DNA of 64,000 nucleotides from positions 1 through 64,000 of the forward strand of contig JAFWZV010000007.1 of assembly GCA_017517305.1 (NCBI GenBank), in the 5' to 3' direction. A model generated the notes under the pieces. That model searched no databases and was not told the origin of the DNA. It worked only from the letters and a program-made list of their open reading frames with translations. This stretch comes from Lachnospiraceae bacterium (GTDB lineage Bacteria; Bacillota; Clostridia; Lachnospirales; Lachnospiraceae). Below, in pieces: positions 26,898-36,432 of this stretch. Position 1 is the first letter of the stretch. Each line of letters opens with the position of its first letter. A program made the translations under genes and the position numbers.

Positions 26898-28037
26898 ATG
26901 AATAAGAAGATTGTTACTCTTCTAAAGATGATAGTGCTATCCTTAGGCTTGATTGCTGTGGTTTCCGTGGCTGGTAAGAATAAAGGACATAAGGTGGATT
27001 CCGGTGAGGAAGCTGGGGCCACTAGCCATTATTTTGCTATGGGAACTTCTATATCGGTAAGTGTTTATTCAGAAGATAAGTCTGTGGACGAGAACAGCCT
27101 TAAGGAGAAAATAGTTGAAGATATAAAGAGATTAGATCAGCAGGTTTTGTCTTGGAGAAGTACCACAAGTGAGCTGGGAGAAGTAAATAATAACACAGTT
27201 GGTAGCACACAGATAAGTGAAGAGCTTTATGTTGTGTTAAAACAATCTCTTCAGATATGTAAGGACAGTGAAGGTGCTTTGGATATTACCATAAGACCTC
27301 TCGCGGCTCTCTGGAATATTGAGGGAGATAACAAGGGAGAATTCGTACCTCCAGCTAAGGAGGAGATAGCTGAAACCCTGAAACTGGTGGATTATGAGGC
27401 AATTACATTGTTATCAGAGCAATATAGTACTTCATCTGCCTTAGATGAAGCTAAGCCTCAGGCTAATGAGAATACTAATTACTATGTGACTTGTGCCTCA
27501 GAAGGTATAATTATTGATTTAGGTGCAACAGGAAAGGGGTATGCCCTAGATCAATCAAAAGCTAATCTTATAGAGGCAGGGGTAGAAGGAGCTCTTGTTA
27601 CAGTTGGCGGTAGTGTTCTGGTGTATGGTGAAAAAACTGATGGCAGCAGCTGGAAGATAGGTGTTAGAGATCCCTTAAAGCCTAACGATACAAGTGCTAT
27701 GATGGGGTATCTGGAGTTTGAACCGGGAACAGTTACCTGTGTGTCAACCTCAGGTGGTTATGAAAAGTTTAAAACATATGAGGGTAAGGACTATCATCAT
27801 ATATTAGATAGTAAAACAGGCTATCCATCTGACAGTGGCTTGCTAAGTGTAACTGTGGTTTGTGATAATGGATTAGTAAGTGATGGACTTTCTACTGCTT
27901 GCTTTGTGTTAGGATATGAAAAGTCATTACCATTATTAGAAAAATATAATGCGCAGGCAGTTTTTTTGGACACTAATGGGAATATAATAGTGACAGAGGA
28001 TTTGAAAGATAATTGGATAAAAAATAATTCGAGGTGA
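26898..28037 (+). CDS. apbE: FAD:protein FMN transferase (ApbE family)
   Basis: A 379-aa protein with an N-terminal hydrophobic segment (residues 7-25) lacking a lipobox cysteine, so probably a membrane-anchored extracytoplasmic enzyme. ApbE attaches FMN to Thr residues of redox proteins such as Rnf or Nqr subunits. Visible motifs are HYFAMGTSISVSVY, IIIDLGATGKGYALD, ALVTVGGSVLVYG and HHILDSKTGYPSD. No flavoprotein target is encoded nearby. The next gene overlaps or abuts its stop. Confidence 0.9.
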   Translation: MNKKIVTLLKMIVLSLGLIAVVSVAGKNKGHKVDSGEEAGATSHYFAMGTSISVSVYSEDKSVDENSLKEKIVEDIKRLDQQVLSWRSTTSELGEVNNNTVGSTQISEELYVVLKQSLQICKDSEGALDITIRPLAALWNIEGDNKGEFVPPAKEEIAETLKLVDYEAITLLSEQYSTSSALDEAKPQANENTNYYVTCASEGIIIDLGATGKGYALDQSKANLIEAGVEGALVTVGGSVLVYGEKTDGSSWKIGVRDPLKPNDTSAMMGYLEFEPGTVTCVSTSGGYEKFKTYEGKDYHHILDSKTGYPSDSGLLSVTVVCDNGLVSDGLSTACFVLGYEKSLPLLEKYNAQAVFLDTNGNIIVTEDLKDNWIKNNSR

Positions 28038-28042
28038 TAAAG

Positions 28043-28651
28043 GTGAAGTGGTTAGAGCATTTAAAAACAATCAATAAACATAAGCTGCAGGTTATGAAGC
28101 ATTGCTTTGCAGTAGGTCTTTATTGGCAGGGAATAATGCACGATTTGTCCAAGTATTCCTGGGTGGAATTTTCCATGGGAGCTAAGTATTATCAGGGCAA
28201 TAGAAGTCCTAATGATGCAGAGAGAGAGGACAAGGGATATACCAGTGCATGGCTGCATCATAAGGGTAGGAATAAGCATCATCTAGAATATTGGATAGAT
28301 TATAGTGTAGATAAGACAAAGGGTATCGTGGGTATGGAGATGCCTAAGAAATATGTTATAGAAATGTTTTGTGACAGAGTGGCAGCCTGTAAGATTTACA
28401 ACAAGGAGAAATACCATCAGGGTCAACCACTGGAATATTATAAGAAGGGTCGTTCTGGAAAGCTGTTGCATCCTAATTCACAGGCACTGTTAGAAAAGTA
28501 TTTGGAAATGCTTGCGGAAAAGGGAGAAGAGTATACCTTTAAGTATATTAAGAATTATGAGGTGAAGGCTATTCGTGTGACAGGCTTTAAAAAGCTTGTG
28601 AATAAATTAAAAGACATAGCTTTATTCTTATACAGATTAATCGAAGAATAA
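28043..28651 (+). CDS. DUF5662-like protein
   Basis: A protein of about 202 aa with HD-like histidine/aspartate pairs: HCFAVGLYWQGIMHDLSKYS, then AWLHHKGRNKHHLEYWID. This pattern matches what I recall for DUF5662, a family without a known reaction. GTG 28043 (KWLEHLKTINKH) is preferred because GAGGTG lies 6 nt upstream; a GTG at 28034 overlapping the apbE stop is the alternative. The clustered His and Asp residues suggest metal binding. Confidence 0.7.
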   Translation: MKWLEHLKTINKHKLQVMKHCFAVGLYWQGIMHDLSKYSWVEFSMGAKYYQGNRSPNDAEREDKGYTSAWLHHKGRNKHHLEYWIDYSVDKTKGIVGMEMPKKYVIEMFCDRVAACKIYNKEKYHQGQPLEYYKKGRSGKLLHPNSQALLEKYLEMLAEKGEEYTFKYIKNYEVKAIRVTGFKKLVNKLKDIALFLYRLIEE

Positions 28652-28754
28652 TATGTGATGATTGATGAAGTATTATCTTCTTTTGAATAGTGAGATAATA
28701 ACAAGGGAAAAGACTTAAATGTACATCGGGGATACTAGAAAGAAGGAGTTACAA

Positions 28755-31700
28755 ATGGATTTTACACATTTACATGTCCATACAGAGTTTAGTTTGCTGG
28801 ATGGTTCAGCTAAAATTAAAGAGTTGGTAGCTAGAGCTAAGGAATTAGGTATGAAGGCACTTGCTATAACAGACCATGGTGTTATGTATGGTGCCATCAA
28901 TTTTTATAAAGCCTGCAAGGATGCGGGAATTAAGCCTATTATTGGCTGTGAGGTTTATGTTGCTCCAGGCTCACGCTTCGATAGAGAAGTAGTGAAGGGT
29001 GAGGGCAGATATAATCACCTTGTACTTCTTGCCAAGAATAACCTAGGTTACTACAATCTTTGTAAGATAGTATCAGCTGGATTTGTAGATGGATTTTACT
29101 ACAAGCCAAGAGTTGATATGGAAATATTAAAACAGTACAGTGAGGGAATTATAGCCCTTAGTGCTTGTTTGGCTGGTGAGGTTGCTACAAACCTTAGACA
29201 TAATAATTATGAAGGCGCTAAGGAGGCAGCACTTAAGCATCTAGATATATTTGGTGAGGGGAATTATTACTTAGAGCTTCAGGACCATGGAATGCCAGAG
29301 CAACGTACTGTGAATGCGGGAGTTATGAGACTTTCCAAGGAATTGGGAATTCCTATGGTAGCAACCAATGATTCTCACTACATAATGGCAGATGATGCAG
29401 AGGCTCATGATGTGCTTCTTTGCATTCAGACAGGAAAGCTACTTAAGGATGAGGACCGTATGAGATATGATGGGGGTCAGTATTACCTTAAGTCAGCAGA
29501 GGAGATGGCAAAGCTATTTCCATATGCCTTAGAAGCTCTTGAGAATACTAACAAGATTGCAGATATGTGTGATGTTGAGATTGTATTTGGAGAGCAGAAG
29601 CTGCCTAAGTTTGAGGTGCCAGAGGGATATGATGCATTTTCATATCTAACTGATCAGTGTAATAAGGGCTTAGTGAGAAAGTATGGTGAAGTTACTCCAG
29701 CCCTTCAGGAGAGGCTAGATTATGAGCTTGGTGTAATTCGTGATATGGGATTCGTGGATTACTTCTTAATTGTGTGGGATTTTATTAGGTTTGCCAAGGA
29801 GAATGGAATTCCAGTAGGACCAGGAAGAGGTTCAGCAGTAGGAAGTGTTGTATCCTATACACTAGATATTACAGATATGGAGCCTATTAAGTATGAGTTA
29901 CTTTTTGAAAGATTCTTGAATCCTGAGAGAGTAACCATGCCCGATATAGATATTGACTTCTGTCCTGATAGAAGACAGGAGGTTATAGAGTATGTTAATC
30001 AAAAGTACGGTAAGGATAATGTAGCACAGATTATTACCTTTGGAACACTTGCTGCTAAGCAGTGTATTAGAGATGTTGGTAGGGTTATGGATTTACCTTA
30101 TGCCTTGTGCGACAAGGTGTCTAAGGCGGTTCCAACTAAGCTCCCTGAAGAATATGAAAATGAAAAGCTCAATATTCCTCTCGCTCTAAAGATAAGTAAG
30201 GAGCTTCGGGAGATGTATGATGAGAGCGAGGATGTTAGGAAGATGATTGATATGGCAATTAAGCTGGAAGGTCTTCCTAGACAGTCAGGAACTCATCCCG
30301 CCGGAGTAGTTATTGGTCAGAAGCCTATAGGAGAGTACGTACCTCTTGGTCGTGGTGTGGAGGATGCTATTGTTACCCAGTACGATAAGGATTTAATTGA
30401 GGAGTTGGGACTTCTCAAGATGGATTTCCTTGGACTTAGAAACCTGACAGTTATAGCGGATGCCAAGAGATTTATCAAGGAAAATCATGGAGTGGATATA
30501 GACTTTGCTAAGATGGAGCTGGATGACCCAGAAGTATTTGAGCTTATATCTGCTGGTAAGACAGATGGTGTGTTCCAGCTAGAAAGTGCAGGAATGAAGA
30601 GCTTCATGAAGCAGCTTAAGCCTGCTAATATAGAAGAGGTTATAGCAGGTATATCCTTATATAGACCGGGTCCTATGGACTTTATTCCACAGTATTTTAA
30701 GGGTAAGAAGAATAAGGCAGGTATAGTATATGATCATCCGGCCTTGGAGAAGATTCTTGCTCCTACCTATGGCTGTATAGTGTATCAGGAGCAGGTTATG
30801 CAGATAGTTATGGAGCTTGCTGGTTACTCCCTTGGGCGAAGTGATTTGGTAAGACGTGCCATGGCTAAGAAGAAGCCGGAGGTTATGGCCAAGGAACGTA
30901 AAAACTTTGTATATGGTAATGAGGCAGAAGGTGTTCCGGGATGTATTAGCAGAGGAATAAGTGAGGAGATTGCCAATAAGATATTCGATGAGATGACCGA
31001 CTTTGCAAAATACGCATTTAACAAGAGTCACGCGGGAGCTTATGCCCTTGTTGCATATCAGACAGCTTATCTTAAGGCACACTACCCTGTGGAATATATG
31101 GCTGCTCTTATATCCTCAGTAAAGGAAAAATCTACTAAGGTTGCTGAGTATATTCAGATATGTAAGTCCATGGGTATAGAAATTTTGCCACCAGATATAA
31201 ATGTTGGTCTTGGAGATTTCTCTGTATCAGGCAATGCTATTAGATATGGTTTATCTGCAGTTAAGAGTGTTGGCGAAGGTGTTACAGATATCGTTAGAGA
31301 AGAAATTCTTGAGAGAGGTCCATTTAAGAGCTTAGAGGACTTTGTTAACAGACTATCCAATAAGGAAGCCAACAAGCGTACTATAGAAAGCTTTATATGT
31401 TCAGGTGCATTTGATAGCTTCGGATATAATAGACGTCAGATGATGATGGCATATCCAAGTATTTTGGAAAATGTAGCCAAGGAGAAGAAGAACGCTATGT
31501 CAGGTCAGATGTCCTTGATGGATTTTCTTGGAGAAGAGGAAAAAGCGGATTTCCAGGTAAAATATCCTGATGTGGAGGAATACTCTAAGGAGGATAAGCT
31601 TTCCAAGGAAAAAGAATTCTTAGGAGTTTGTATCAGCGGACATCTCTTAGATGATTACGTGGAAGTAATAGACGCCAAATGCACCGCAAAGTCCATAGAC

Positions 31701-32258
31701 TTTATTGTGGATGAGGAATTTGAGGAATGTGCAGTTTCAGATAAACAGTTTTATACTGTGGCTGGAGTTGTGGAGAATGTTAGAGTTCAGACCACTAAGA
31801 GGGGCGATAATATGGCCTTTGTCACAATTGAGGATATGTATGGAACCTTGGAAATAGTTGTATTCCCAAGAGAATATAGTAATTATAGAAGTATATTAGA
31901 GAAGAATAGCAAGCTTCTTATAAGAGGCAATGCATCCCTTTCTGATAGAGGTAATAATCTTATAGCCTCAGATATATATACCCTAGAAGCTATAAGACAG
32001 GATATTGAAGCTGAGAGCAAGGAGCTTTGGGTGTGCTTTGAGGATGAGGAGGAGTTTAATGCCAAGGAACAGACCTTCCTTAATATACTAGGCAGATACA
32101 GTGGAAGAACTGTTGTAATGGTTATGCTTAGAAATCCTAGAAGCTTTAAGAGAATGGCTGAAAAGTACAGAGTTGTAGCTTCAGAGGAGTTGCTTTTGGC
32201 CCTAGGTGATTTTAAGGGAGAGGAAAATGTGGTTGTAAGGCCAGTTTCTAAGAAGTAA
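28755..32258 (+). CDS. dnaE: DNA polymerase III alpha subunit
   Basis: An 1167-aa replicative-type polymerase. ATG 28755 follows AAGGAG. The PHP domain starts at residue 1 (HLHVHTEFSLLDG). The polymerase core includes GPGRGSAVGSVVSY and the catalytic aspartates in PDIDIDFCPDRR. The helix-hairpin-helix, beta-binding and OB regions follow (GVVENVRVQTTKRGDNMAFV marks the OB fold). Length and order are those of DnaE rather than PolC. In Firmicutes that also have PolC, DnaE extends primers on the lagging strand. Confidence 0.97.
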   Translation: MDFTHLHVHTEFSLLDGSAKIKELVARAKELGMKALAITDHGVMYGAINFYKACKDAGIKPIIGCEVYVAPGSRFDREVVKGEGRYNHLVLLAKNNLGYYNLCKIVSAGFVDGFYYKPRVDMEILKQYSEGIIALSACLAGEVATNLRHNNYEGAKEAALKHLDIFGEGNYYLELQDHGMPEQRTVNAGVMRLSKELGIPMVATNDSHYIMADDAEAHDVLLCIQTGKLLKDEDRMRYDGGQYYLKSAEEMAKLFPYALEALENTNKIADMCDVEIVFGEQKLPKFEVPEGYDAFSYLTDQCNKGLVRKYGEVTPALQERLDYELGVIRDMGFVDYFLIVWDFIRFAKENGIPVGPGRGSAVGSVVSYTLDITDMEPIKYELLFERFLNPERVTMPDIDIDFCPDRRQEVIEYVNQKYGKDNVAQIITFGTLAAKQCIRDVGRVMDLPYALCDKVSKAVPTKLPEEYENEKLNIPLALKISKELREMYDESEDVRKMIDMAIKLEGLPRQSGTHPAGVVIGQKPIGEYVPLGRGVEDAIVTQYDKDLIEELGLLKMDFLGLRNLTVIADAKRFIKENHGVDIDFAKMELDDPEVFELISAGKTDGVFQLESAGMKSFMKQLKPANIEEVIAGISLYRPGPMDFIPQYFKGKKNKAGIVYDHPALEKILAPTYGCIVYQEQVMQIVMELAGYSLGRSDLVRRAMAKKKPEVMAKERKNFVYGNEAEGVPGCISRGISEEIANKIFDEMTDFAKYAFNKSHAGAYALVAYQTAYLKAHYPVEYMAALISSVKEKSTKVAEYIQICKSMGIEILPPDINVGLGDFSVSGNAIRYGLSAVKSVGEGVTDIVREEILERGPFKSLEDFVNRLSNKEANKRTIESFICSGAFDSFGYNRRQMMMAYPSILENVAKEKKNAMSGQMSLMDFLGEEEKADFQVKYPDVEEYSKEDKLSKEKEFLGVCISGHLLDDYVEVIDAKCTAKSIDFIVDEEFEECAVSDKQFYTVAGVVENVRVQTTKRGDNMAFVTIEDMYGTLEIVVFPREYSNYRSILEKNSKLLIRGNASLSDRGNNLIASDIYTLEAIRQDIEAESKELWVCFEDEEEFNAKEQTFLNILGRYSGRTVVMVMLRNPRSFKRMAEKYRVVASEELLLALGDFKGEENVVVRPVSKK

Positions 32259-32281
32259 TTTCTTGGTATATGTCGAATCGG

Positions 32282-32307
32282 TTAAAATGTGGCAAAAAAC
32301 ATTTTAA
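32282..32307. other. AT-rich hairpin between dnaE and the TrmH-type gene
   Basis: TTAAAATGT pairs with ACATTTTAA around an 8-nt loop; no T run follows. It may be a weak 3' end for dnaE. Confidence 0.35.
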
Positions 32308-32369
32308 GTTACTTGTTATTGGAAAAGCTTTTTGGTAATATAGTCAATCATAGATAAGGAGACAGGCTA

Positions 32370-33155
32370 ATGATAATCACATCAGCCACAAATGACAAAA
32401 TAAAGGATATAAAAAAGCTAATTAAGTCGGCATCCTACAGACGTGAAAAAGGGCTTTATGTGGTGGAGGGAATCCGAATGTTTAGAGAGATTCCACCAGA
32501 AGACATAGCTGCGGTATACGTAAGTGAGGGAGCCTATGATAAGCTTAAAGGAGAGCTTTCTTTGCTGGTTAAGGAAGAGGATATAACCTTTGTTGCAGAC
32601 CATGTATTTTCATCTATGTCAGATACTAACACTCCTCAGGGAGTGATGGGTTTGGTGAGAATGAGGAAGATAGACTTTAAGGATTTGATTAGTGGACAGA
32701 GTGATTTTCTATTAATAGCTGAGCGCTTACAGGATCCGGGAAATCTAGGTACCATAATTAGAACTGCTGAGGGCGCAGGCGCGACTGGAATAATCCTAAG
32801 TATTGATTCGGTGGATATGTATAATCCTAAGGTAATTAGATCAACTATGGGTTCAGTATTTAGAGTCCCAATATATGTGTCTGAAGACTTAGCTTATGAT
32901 ATTGATAGATTAAAAGAGCATGGAGTTTGTATCTATGGTGCACACTTAGAAGGCAAGGAGTTTTATGATGAAGACTTCAAGGGTTCCTGTGGATTTTTAA
33001 TAGGCAATGAGGGCAATGGCTTAAGTGAAGCAATAAGTAGCAAGGCTGATAAGCTGATTAGGATTCCGATGTGTGGGAAGCTAGAATCCTTAAATGCAGC
33101 AACCTCAGTTGCGGTTATCTCATATGAGGTTTTAAGACAGAGAAGGAAAAAATAA
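32370..33155 (+). CDS. TrmH/SpoU-family RNA 2'-O-methyltransferase
   Basis: A 261-aa SPOUT methyltransferase. An N-terminal L30e-like substrate domain (residues 1-95, SASYRREKGLYVVEGIRMF) precedes the knotted catalytic domain. Its three motifs are NLGTIIRTAEGAGATGIIL, IGNEGNGLS and IPMCGKLESLNAATSVAV. Family members methylate ribose in rRNA or tRNA using S-adenosylmethionine. The exact nucleotide cannot be told from sequence. AAGGAG lies upstream of ATG 32370. Confidence 0.92.
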   Translation: MIITSATNDKIKDIKKLIKSASYRREKGLYVVEGIRMFREIPPEDIAAVYVSEGAYDKLKGELSLLVKEEDITFVADHVFSSMSDTNTPQGVMGLVRMRKIDFKDLISGQSDFLLIAERLQDPGNLGTIIRTAEGAGATGIILSIDSVDMYNPKVIRSTMGSVFRVPIYVSEDLAYDIDRLKEHGVCIYGAHLEGKEFYDEDFKGSCGFLIGNEGNGLSEAISSKADKLIRIPMCGKLESLNAATSVAVISYEVLRQRRKK

Positions 33156-33223
33156 AAAATCTACAAAAAACTGGAATATATTTATACTTAATAGAGTATA
33201 TATATAATATACCAAAAGGATAA

Positions 33224-33283
33224 GACCGATGGCTATGGGGAGCCCTAACAAATCGGTCATACGCCCTGGGGATATTAGGGTGT
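33224..33283 (+). promoter_or_regulatory. Two-hairpin leader upstream of the SSB-like gene
   Basis: GACCGAT (33224) pairs with ATCGGTC (33252), enclosing GGCT/AGCC, and is followed by ACGCCCT (33261) paired with AGGGTGT (33277). The second hairpin ends about 10 nt before the AAGGAGG site, so translational control is possible. A TATAAT at 33203-33208 could be its promoter's -10. Confidence 0.5.
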
Positions 33284-33304
33284 TCATATGAAGGAGGAAA
33301 AAAT

Positions 33305-33934
33305 ATGACAGAGAAAATTTTAACAAACAATCAGGTAGTAGTAGCAGGAGAAATCGCATCAGATTTCAGATTCAGCCATGAAATATTTGGCGAAGGTTTT
33401 TACATGGTGGACCTACTGGTAAGTAGATTAAGTGATACACATGACATTATTCCCCTAATGGTGTCAGACAGACTCTATGATGTAGAGAATTCACATATCG
33501 GTGAAAAGGTTTTAGCCAAGGGACAATTCAGATCCTATAATAAGCATGATGAGAACAAGAACAGACTTATTCTATCAGTATTTGTAAGAGAGATAGAGAA
33601 TATCGTTGAGCCAGATGATAGAGAGAATAAGCCAAATCAGATTTATCTTGATGGTTACATATGCAAGGAACCGATATATCGTATGACTCCTCTTGGAAGA
33701 GAGATTGCAGATATTCTTCTTGCAGTGAATAGAGCCTATGGAAAGTCAGATTATATTCCATGTATATGTTGGGGCAGAAATGCTCGTTTTGCAGGAAAGC
33801 TTGCAGTAGGTGAGCATGTGGCTGTCTGGGGAAGAATCCAGAGTAGAGAGTACCAGAAGAAGGTAGGCAATGACGAGATTGTTAATAAGGTTGCCTATGA
33901 GGTATCAGTAAGTAAGATGGAATGCTTGGAGTAG
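33305..33934 (+). CDS. Single-stranded DNA-binding-like protein with two OB folds
   Basis: A 209-aa protein. Both halves look like SSB OB folds: VVVAGEIASDFRFSHE with GEKVLAKGQFRSYN, then IYLDGYICKEPIYRMTPLGREIADILLAVNR with YIPCICWGRNARFAG and GEHVAVWGRIQSREYQKK. The second half matches SSB most clearly. There is no acidic C-terminal tail of the SSB type, so it is probably not the main replicative SSB. AAGGAGG precedes the start behind a structured leader. Confidence 0.75.
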   Translation: MTEKILTNNQVVVAGEIASDFRFSHEIFGEGFYMVDLLVSRLSDTHDIIPLMVSDRLYDVENSHIGEKVLAKGQFRSYNKHDENKNRLILSVFVREIENIVEPDDRENKPNQIYLDGYICKEPIYRMTPLGREIADILLAVNRAYGKSDYIPCICWGRNARFAGKLAVGEHVAVWGRIQSREYQKKVGNDEIVNKVAYEVSVSKMECLE

Positions 33935-33949
33935 TTTACTTGTGAGGCG

Positions 33950-33978
33950 TTGACATGGCTCAAAGTTAATGTTATAAT
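33950..33978 (+). promoter_or_regulatory. Consensus promoter of the lysine riboswitch-dapA operon
   Basis: A perfect TTGACA (33950-33955), 17-bp spacer and perfect TATAAT (33973-33978). It begins 16 bp after the preceding stop codon. Confidence 0.9.
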
Positions 33979-34004
33979 GGCTTGGACTTGACGAGTGCAA
34001 GGGA

Positions 34005-34195
34005 AGCATGAATATATAAGGTAGAGGTGCGAGATTCATAAGTACCCCACAGGATGACTTAGATCAGAGGATTGTGGGTGAAAGGGGAAATCGCCGAAGG
34101 AAGGTAGATATCTAAGGACTACTGACCTGGCTATGCGGTTAATAGCTGTATGGTTGTCATCGTAAGATGGAGCGCTACTATAGAAATATAATTAT
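34005..34195 (+). promoter_or_regulatory. Lysine riboswitch (L-box) aptamer
   Basis: The conserved L-box core is present: AAGGTAGAGGTGCG at the P1-P2 junction, then GGTGAAAGGGGAAATCGCCG, CTGACCTGG, and a closing GAGCGCTACTATAG that pairs back to the GTAG of P1. It sits behind a consensus promoter and before a strong terminator and dapA. Lysine binding is known to favour the terminator in this class, so dapA-dapB should be shut off by lysine. Confidence 0.92.
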
Positions 34196-34219
34196 GAATG
34201 TATTATTTCAGATTATTTC

Positions 34220-34250
34220 GGGTTAGCACTTTGTCGTGCTAACCCTTTTT
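34220..34250 (+). terminator. Lysine riboswitch expression-platform terminator
   Basis: GGGTTAGCAC pairs with GTGCTAACCC and is followed by five T. It lies 25 nt after the aptamer. Confidence 0.9.
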
Positions 34251-34264
34251 GCGCGTTACAATGA

Positions 34265-34390
34265 GTCGTGCTAGACGATGGCTAATATGCTCGTTGGGTG
34301 CTTGCACACATAAGAGCATATTTAGACATTGGATAATACGACGAATGTCGCGACAGTGAGCAAGCTTGCTTGCGAACCTGTCGGCACGAC
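34265..34390 (+). ncRNA. Multi-branched inverted-repeat element upstream of dapA
   Basis: An outer stem GTCGTGC (34265) with GCACGAC (34384) encloses three hairpins. They are CTAATATGCTC with GAGCATATTTAG (34282/34314, with an inner GTGC/GCAC), GACATT with AATGTC (34325/34344), and CGACAG with CTGTCG (34351/34378). The nested pairing suggests a folded RNA or a repeat element in the dapA leader, downstream of the riboswitch terminator. No known family was recognised. Confidence 0.55.
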
Positions 34391-34425
34391 GGAGTTAATT
34401 ATTTTTGAATTAGGAGGAAATAAAA

Positions 34426-35313
34426 ATGGCAATTTTTACAGGATCAGGTGTTGCAATAGTTACACCATTTAAGGAGAACAAAGAGGTTGATTATGATAAG
34501 TTCAGAGAGCTTATTGAGTTCCATATTGCTAATGGAACAGATTGTATTATTGTATGTGGAACTACAGGCGAGTCTTCTACACTTACTCATGAGGAGCATA
34601 TTGAGTGTATTAGATTCTGTGCAGAGGTTGTTAATAAGAGAATTCCAGTTGTTGCAGGAACAGGTTCAAACTGCACTGAGACAGCTATATATCTTTCACA
34701 GGAGGCTGAAAAGGCTGGAGTTGATGGATTACTTATTGTAACTCCATACTATAACAAGGCTACTCAGAAGGGACTTATTGCACACTACACAGCTATTGCA
34801 AACAGTGTGTCACTTCCTATTATTATGTACAATGTACCAAGTAGAACAGGTGTTAATATATTACCAGAGACAGCTGCATATCTTGCTAAGAATGTGGATA
34901 ACATAGTAGCAATTAAGGAAGCTACTGGTAACCTTTCACAGGCAGCAAAGCTTATGAGCCTTTGTGGAGATGATATTGATCTTTATTCAGGTAATGACGA
35001 TCAGATAGTGCCAATTATGTCACTTGGCGGAAAGGGCGTTATCTCAGTTATCGCTAACATTGCTCCACAGGAGACACATGATTTATGTCAGGCATATCTT
35101 GACGGAGATGTTAAGAAGGCTTGTGCTATGCAGCTTAAGTCAATTGAGCTTTGTGATGCACTTTTCTGTGAGGTTAATCCAATCCCAGTTAAGAAGGCAG
35201 TTGAGATAATGGGTCTTTGCCCAGGTTATGTTAGAGGACCACTTACTGAGATGGAGCCTGCTAATGCTGAAAGATTAACAAAGGCTATGGCTAATTTTGG
35301 CTTAAAGTTCTAG
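34426..35313 (+). CDS. dapA: 4-hydroxy-tetrahydrodipicolinate synthase
   Basis: A 295-aa enzyme condensing pyruvate with aspartate semialdehyde, the first step committed to lysine and diaminopimelate. It shows GTTGESSTL, the Tyr in MYNVPSRTGVN and the Schiff-base Lys in VAIKEATGNL. Length is normal. AGGAGG precedes ATG 34426. dapB follows after 9 nt, and the lysine riboswitch upstream fits end-product control. Confidence 0.97.
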   Translation: MAIFTGSGVAIVTPFKENKEVDYDKFRELIEFHIANGTDCIIVCGTTGESSTLTHEEHIECIRFCAEVVNKRIPVVAGTGSNCTETAIYLSQEAEKAGVDGLLIVTPYYNKATQKGLIAHYTAIANSVSLPIIMYNVPSRTGVNILPETAAYLAKNVDNIVAIKEATGNLSQAAKLMSLCGDDIDLYSGNDDQIVPIMSLGGKGVISVIANIAPQETHDLCQAYLDGDVKKACAMQLKSIELCDALFCEVNPIPVKKAVEIMGLCPGYVRGPLTEMEPANAERLTKAMANFGLKF

Positions 35314-35322
35314 GAGGTTTAT

Positions 35323-36078
35323 ATGACAAGGATAATCATGCATGGCTGTAACGGTAAGATGGGCCAGGTAATCACTGGTATATGTAAGGAAGATGATGGT
35401 GTAAATATCGTTGCAGGTATTGATGTAATGGACAATAGAGACAATGGATATCCAGTGTTTACTGATATTGAGGCTTGTGATGTAGAGGCTGATGTTATTG
35501 TGGATTTTGCAGCTGCTGTTGCAGTTGATAAGCTACTAAAGTATGCAGAGGATAAGAATATTCCTGTTGTACTTTGTACTACTGGCCTTTCACCAGAGCA
35601 GTTAAGCAAGGTGTCACAGGTTTCAGAAAAGGTAGCAATTTTAAAGTCTGCAAATATGAGTCTTGGTATCAATACTATTATGAAGCTGCTTAAGGATGCT
35701 ATAGGAGTATTTGGACCAGCAGGCTATGATGTGGAAATTGTTGAGAAGCATCACAATCTTAAGGTGGATGCACCATCAGGAACTGCACTGGCTTTGGCTG
35801 ATTCCATAAACGAGGCAAGCAATAATCAGTATGAGTATATTTATGATAGATCACAGACTAGAAATAAGCGTGATAAGAGAGAGCTTGGTATCTCAGCAGT
35901 AAGAGGTGGTACTATAGTTGGAGAGCACGAGGTTATATTTGCAGGTATTGATGAGGTTATAGAGATTAAGCACACAGCATACTCAAAGTCAGTATTTGCA
36001 AAGGGAGCTGTTGAGGCAGCAAAATTCTTGGCAGGAAAGCCTGCTGGTATGTATAACATGTCAGATGTTATTGGCTAA
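35323..36078 (+). CDS. dapB: 4-hydroxy-tetrahydrodipicolinate reductase
   Basis: A 251-aa NAD(P)H-dependent reductase acting after DapA. The nucleotide site is GCNGKMGQ at residues 8-15 and the substrate site is EKHHNLKVDAPSGTA. A C-terminal oligomerisation core with GEHEVIFAG follows. It is in an operon with dapA and probably also under riboswitch control. Confidence 0.96.
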   Translation: MTRIIMHGCNGKMGQVITGICKEDDGVNIVAGIDVMDNRDNGYPVFTDIEACDVEADVIVDFAAAVAVDKLLKYAEDKNIPVVLCTTGLSPEQLSKVSQVSEKVAILKSANMSLGINTIMKLLKDAIGVFGPAGYDVEIVEKHHNLKVDAPSGTALALADSINEASNNQYEYIYDRSQTRNKRDKRELGISAVRGGTIVGEHEVIFAGIDEVIEIKHTAYSKSVFAKGAVEAAKFLAGKPAGMYNMSDVIG

Positions 36079-36095
36079 TATAGGTAGGTGATATT

Positions 36096-36422
36096 ATGTA
36101 TCAGGATAGCGTAGTGCTATGTAGCGCATCTAAATATACTGAAAAATACTATTTGAATCCGGATTTTGAAGGCCTTCCAGATCTTGTAAAACGAGAGCTT
36201 CAGATTATGTGCGTTTTATTTACAGAGGATGTAGGTGGAATAATTATTCTGGAGTATGATGAGGATGGTAATCTAAATCTTAAGACACATTGTGATGAGG
36301 ATGATATTCTCTATGACGAAATAGGAAGTGTACTTAAGATTAAGCAGTTGCTTAGAGAAAAGGAAGAGCTTTTTGAACAGCTTGAACAGTATTACAAGGT
36401 ATTCTTCCTTCAGGAGGATTAA
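36096..36422 (+). CDS. DUF6145-like conserved protein
   Basis: A 108-aa acidic protein with [19 protein letters not shown] and [18 protein letters not shown], a pattern I associate with DUF6145, a family seen in Lachnospiraceae. Function is unknown. It begins 17 nt after dapB and its stop is 10 nt before coaX, so it is probably in the same transcript. Confidence 0.65.
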   Translation: MYQDSVVLCSASKYTEKYYLNPDFEGLPDLVKRELQIMCVLFTEDVGGIIILEYDEDGNLNLKTHCDEDDILYDEIGSVLKIKQLLREKEELFEQLEQYYKVFFLQED

Positions 36423-36432
36423 AGGAGATAAT

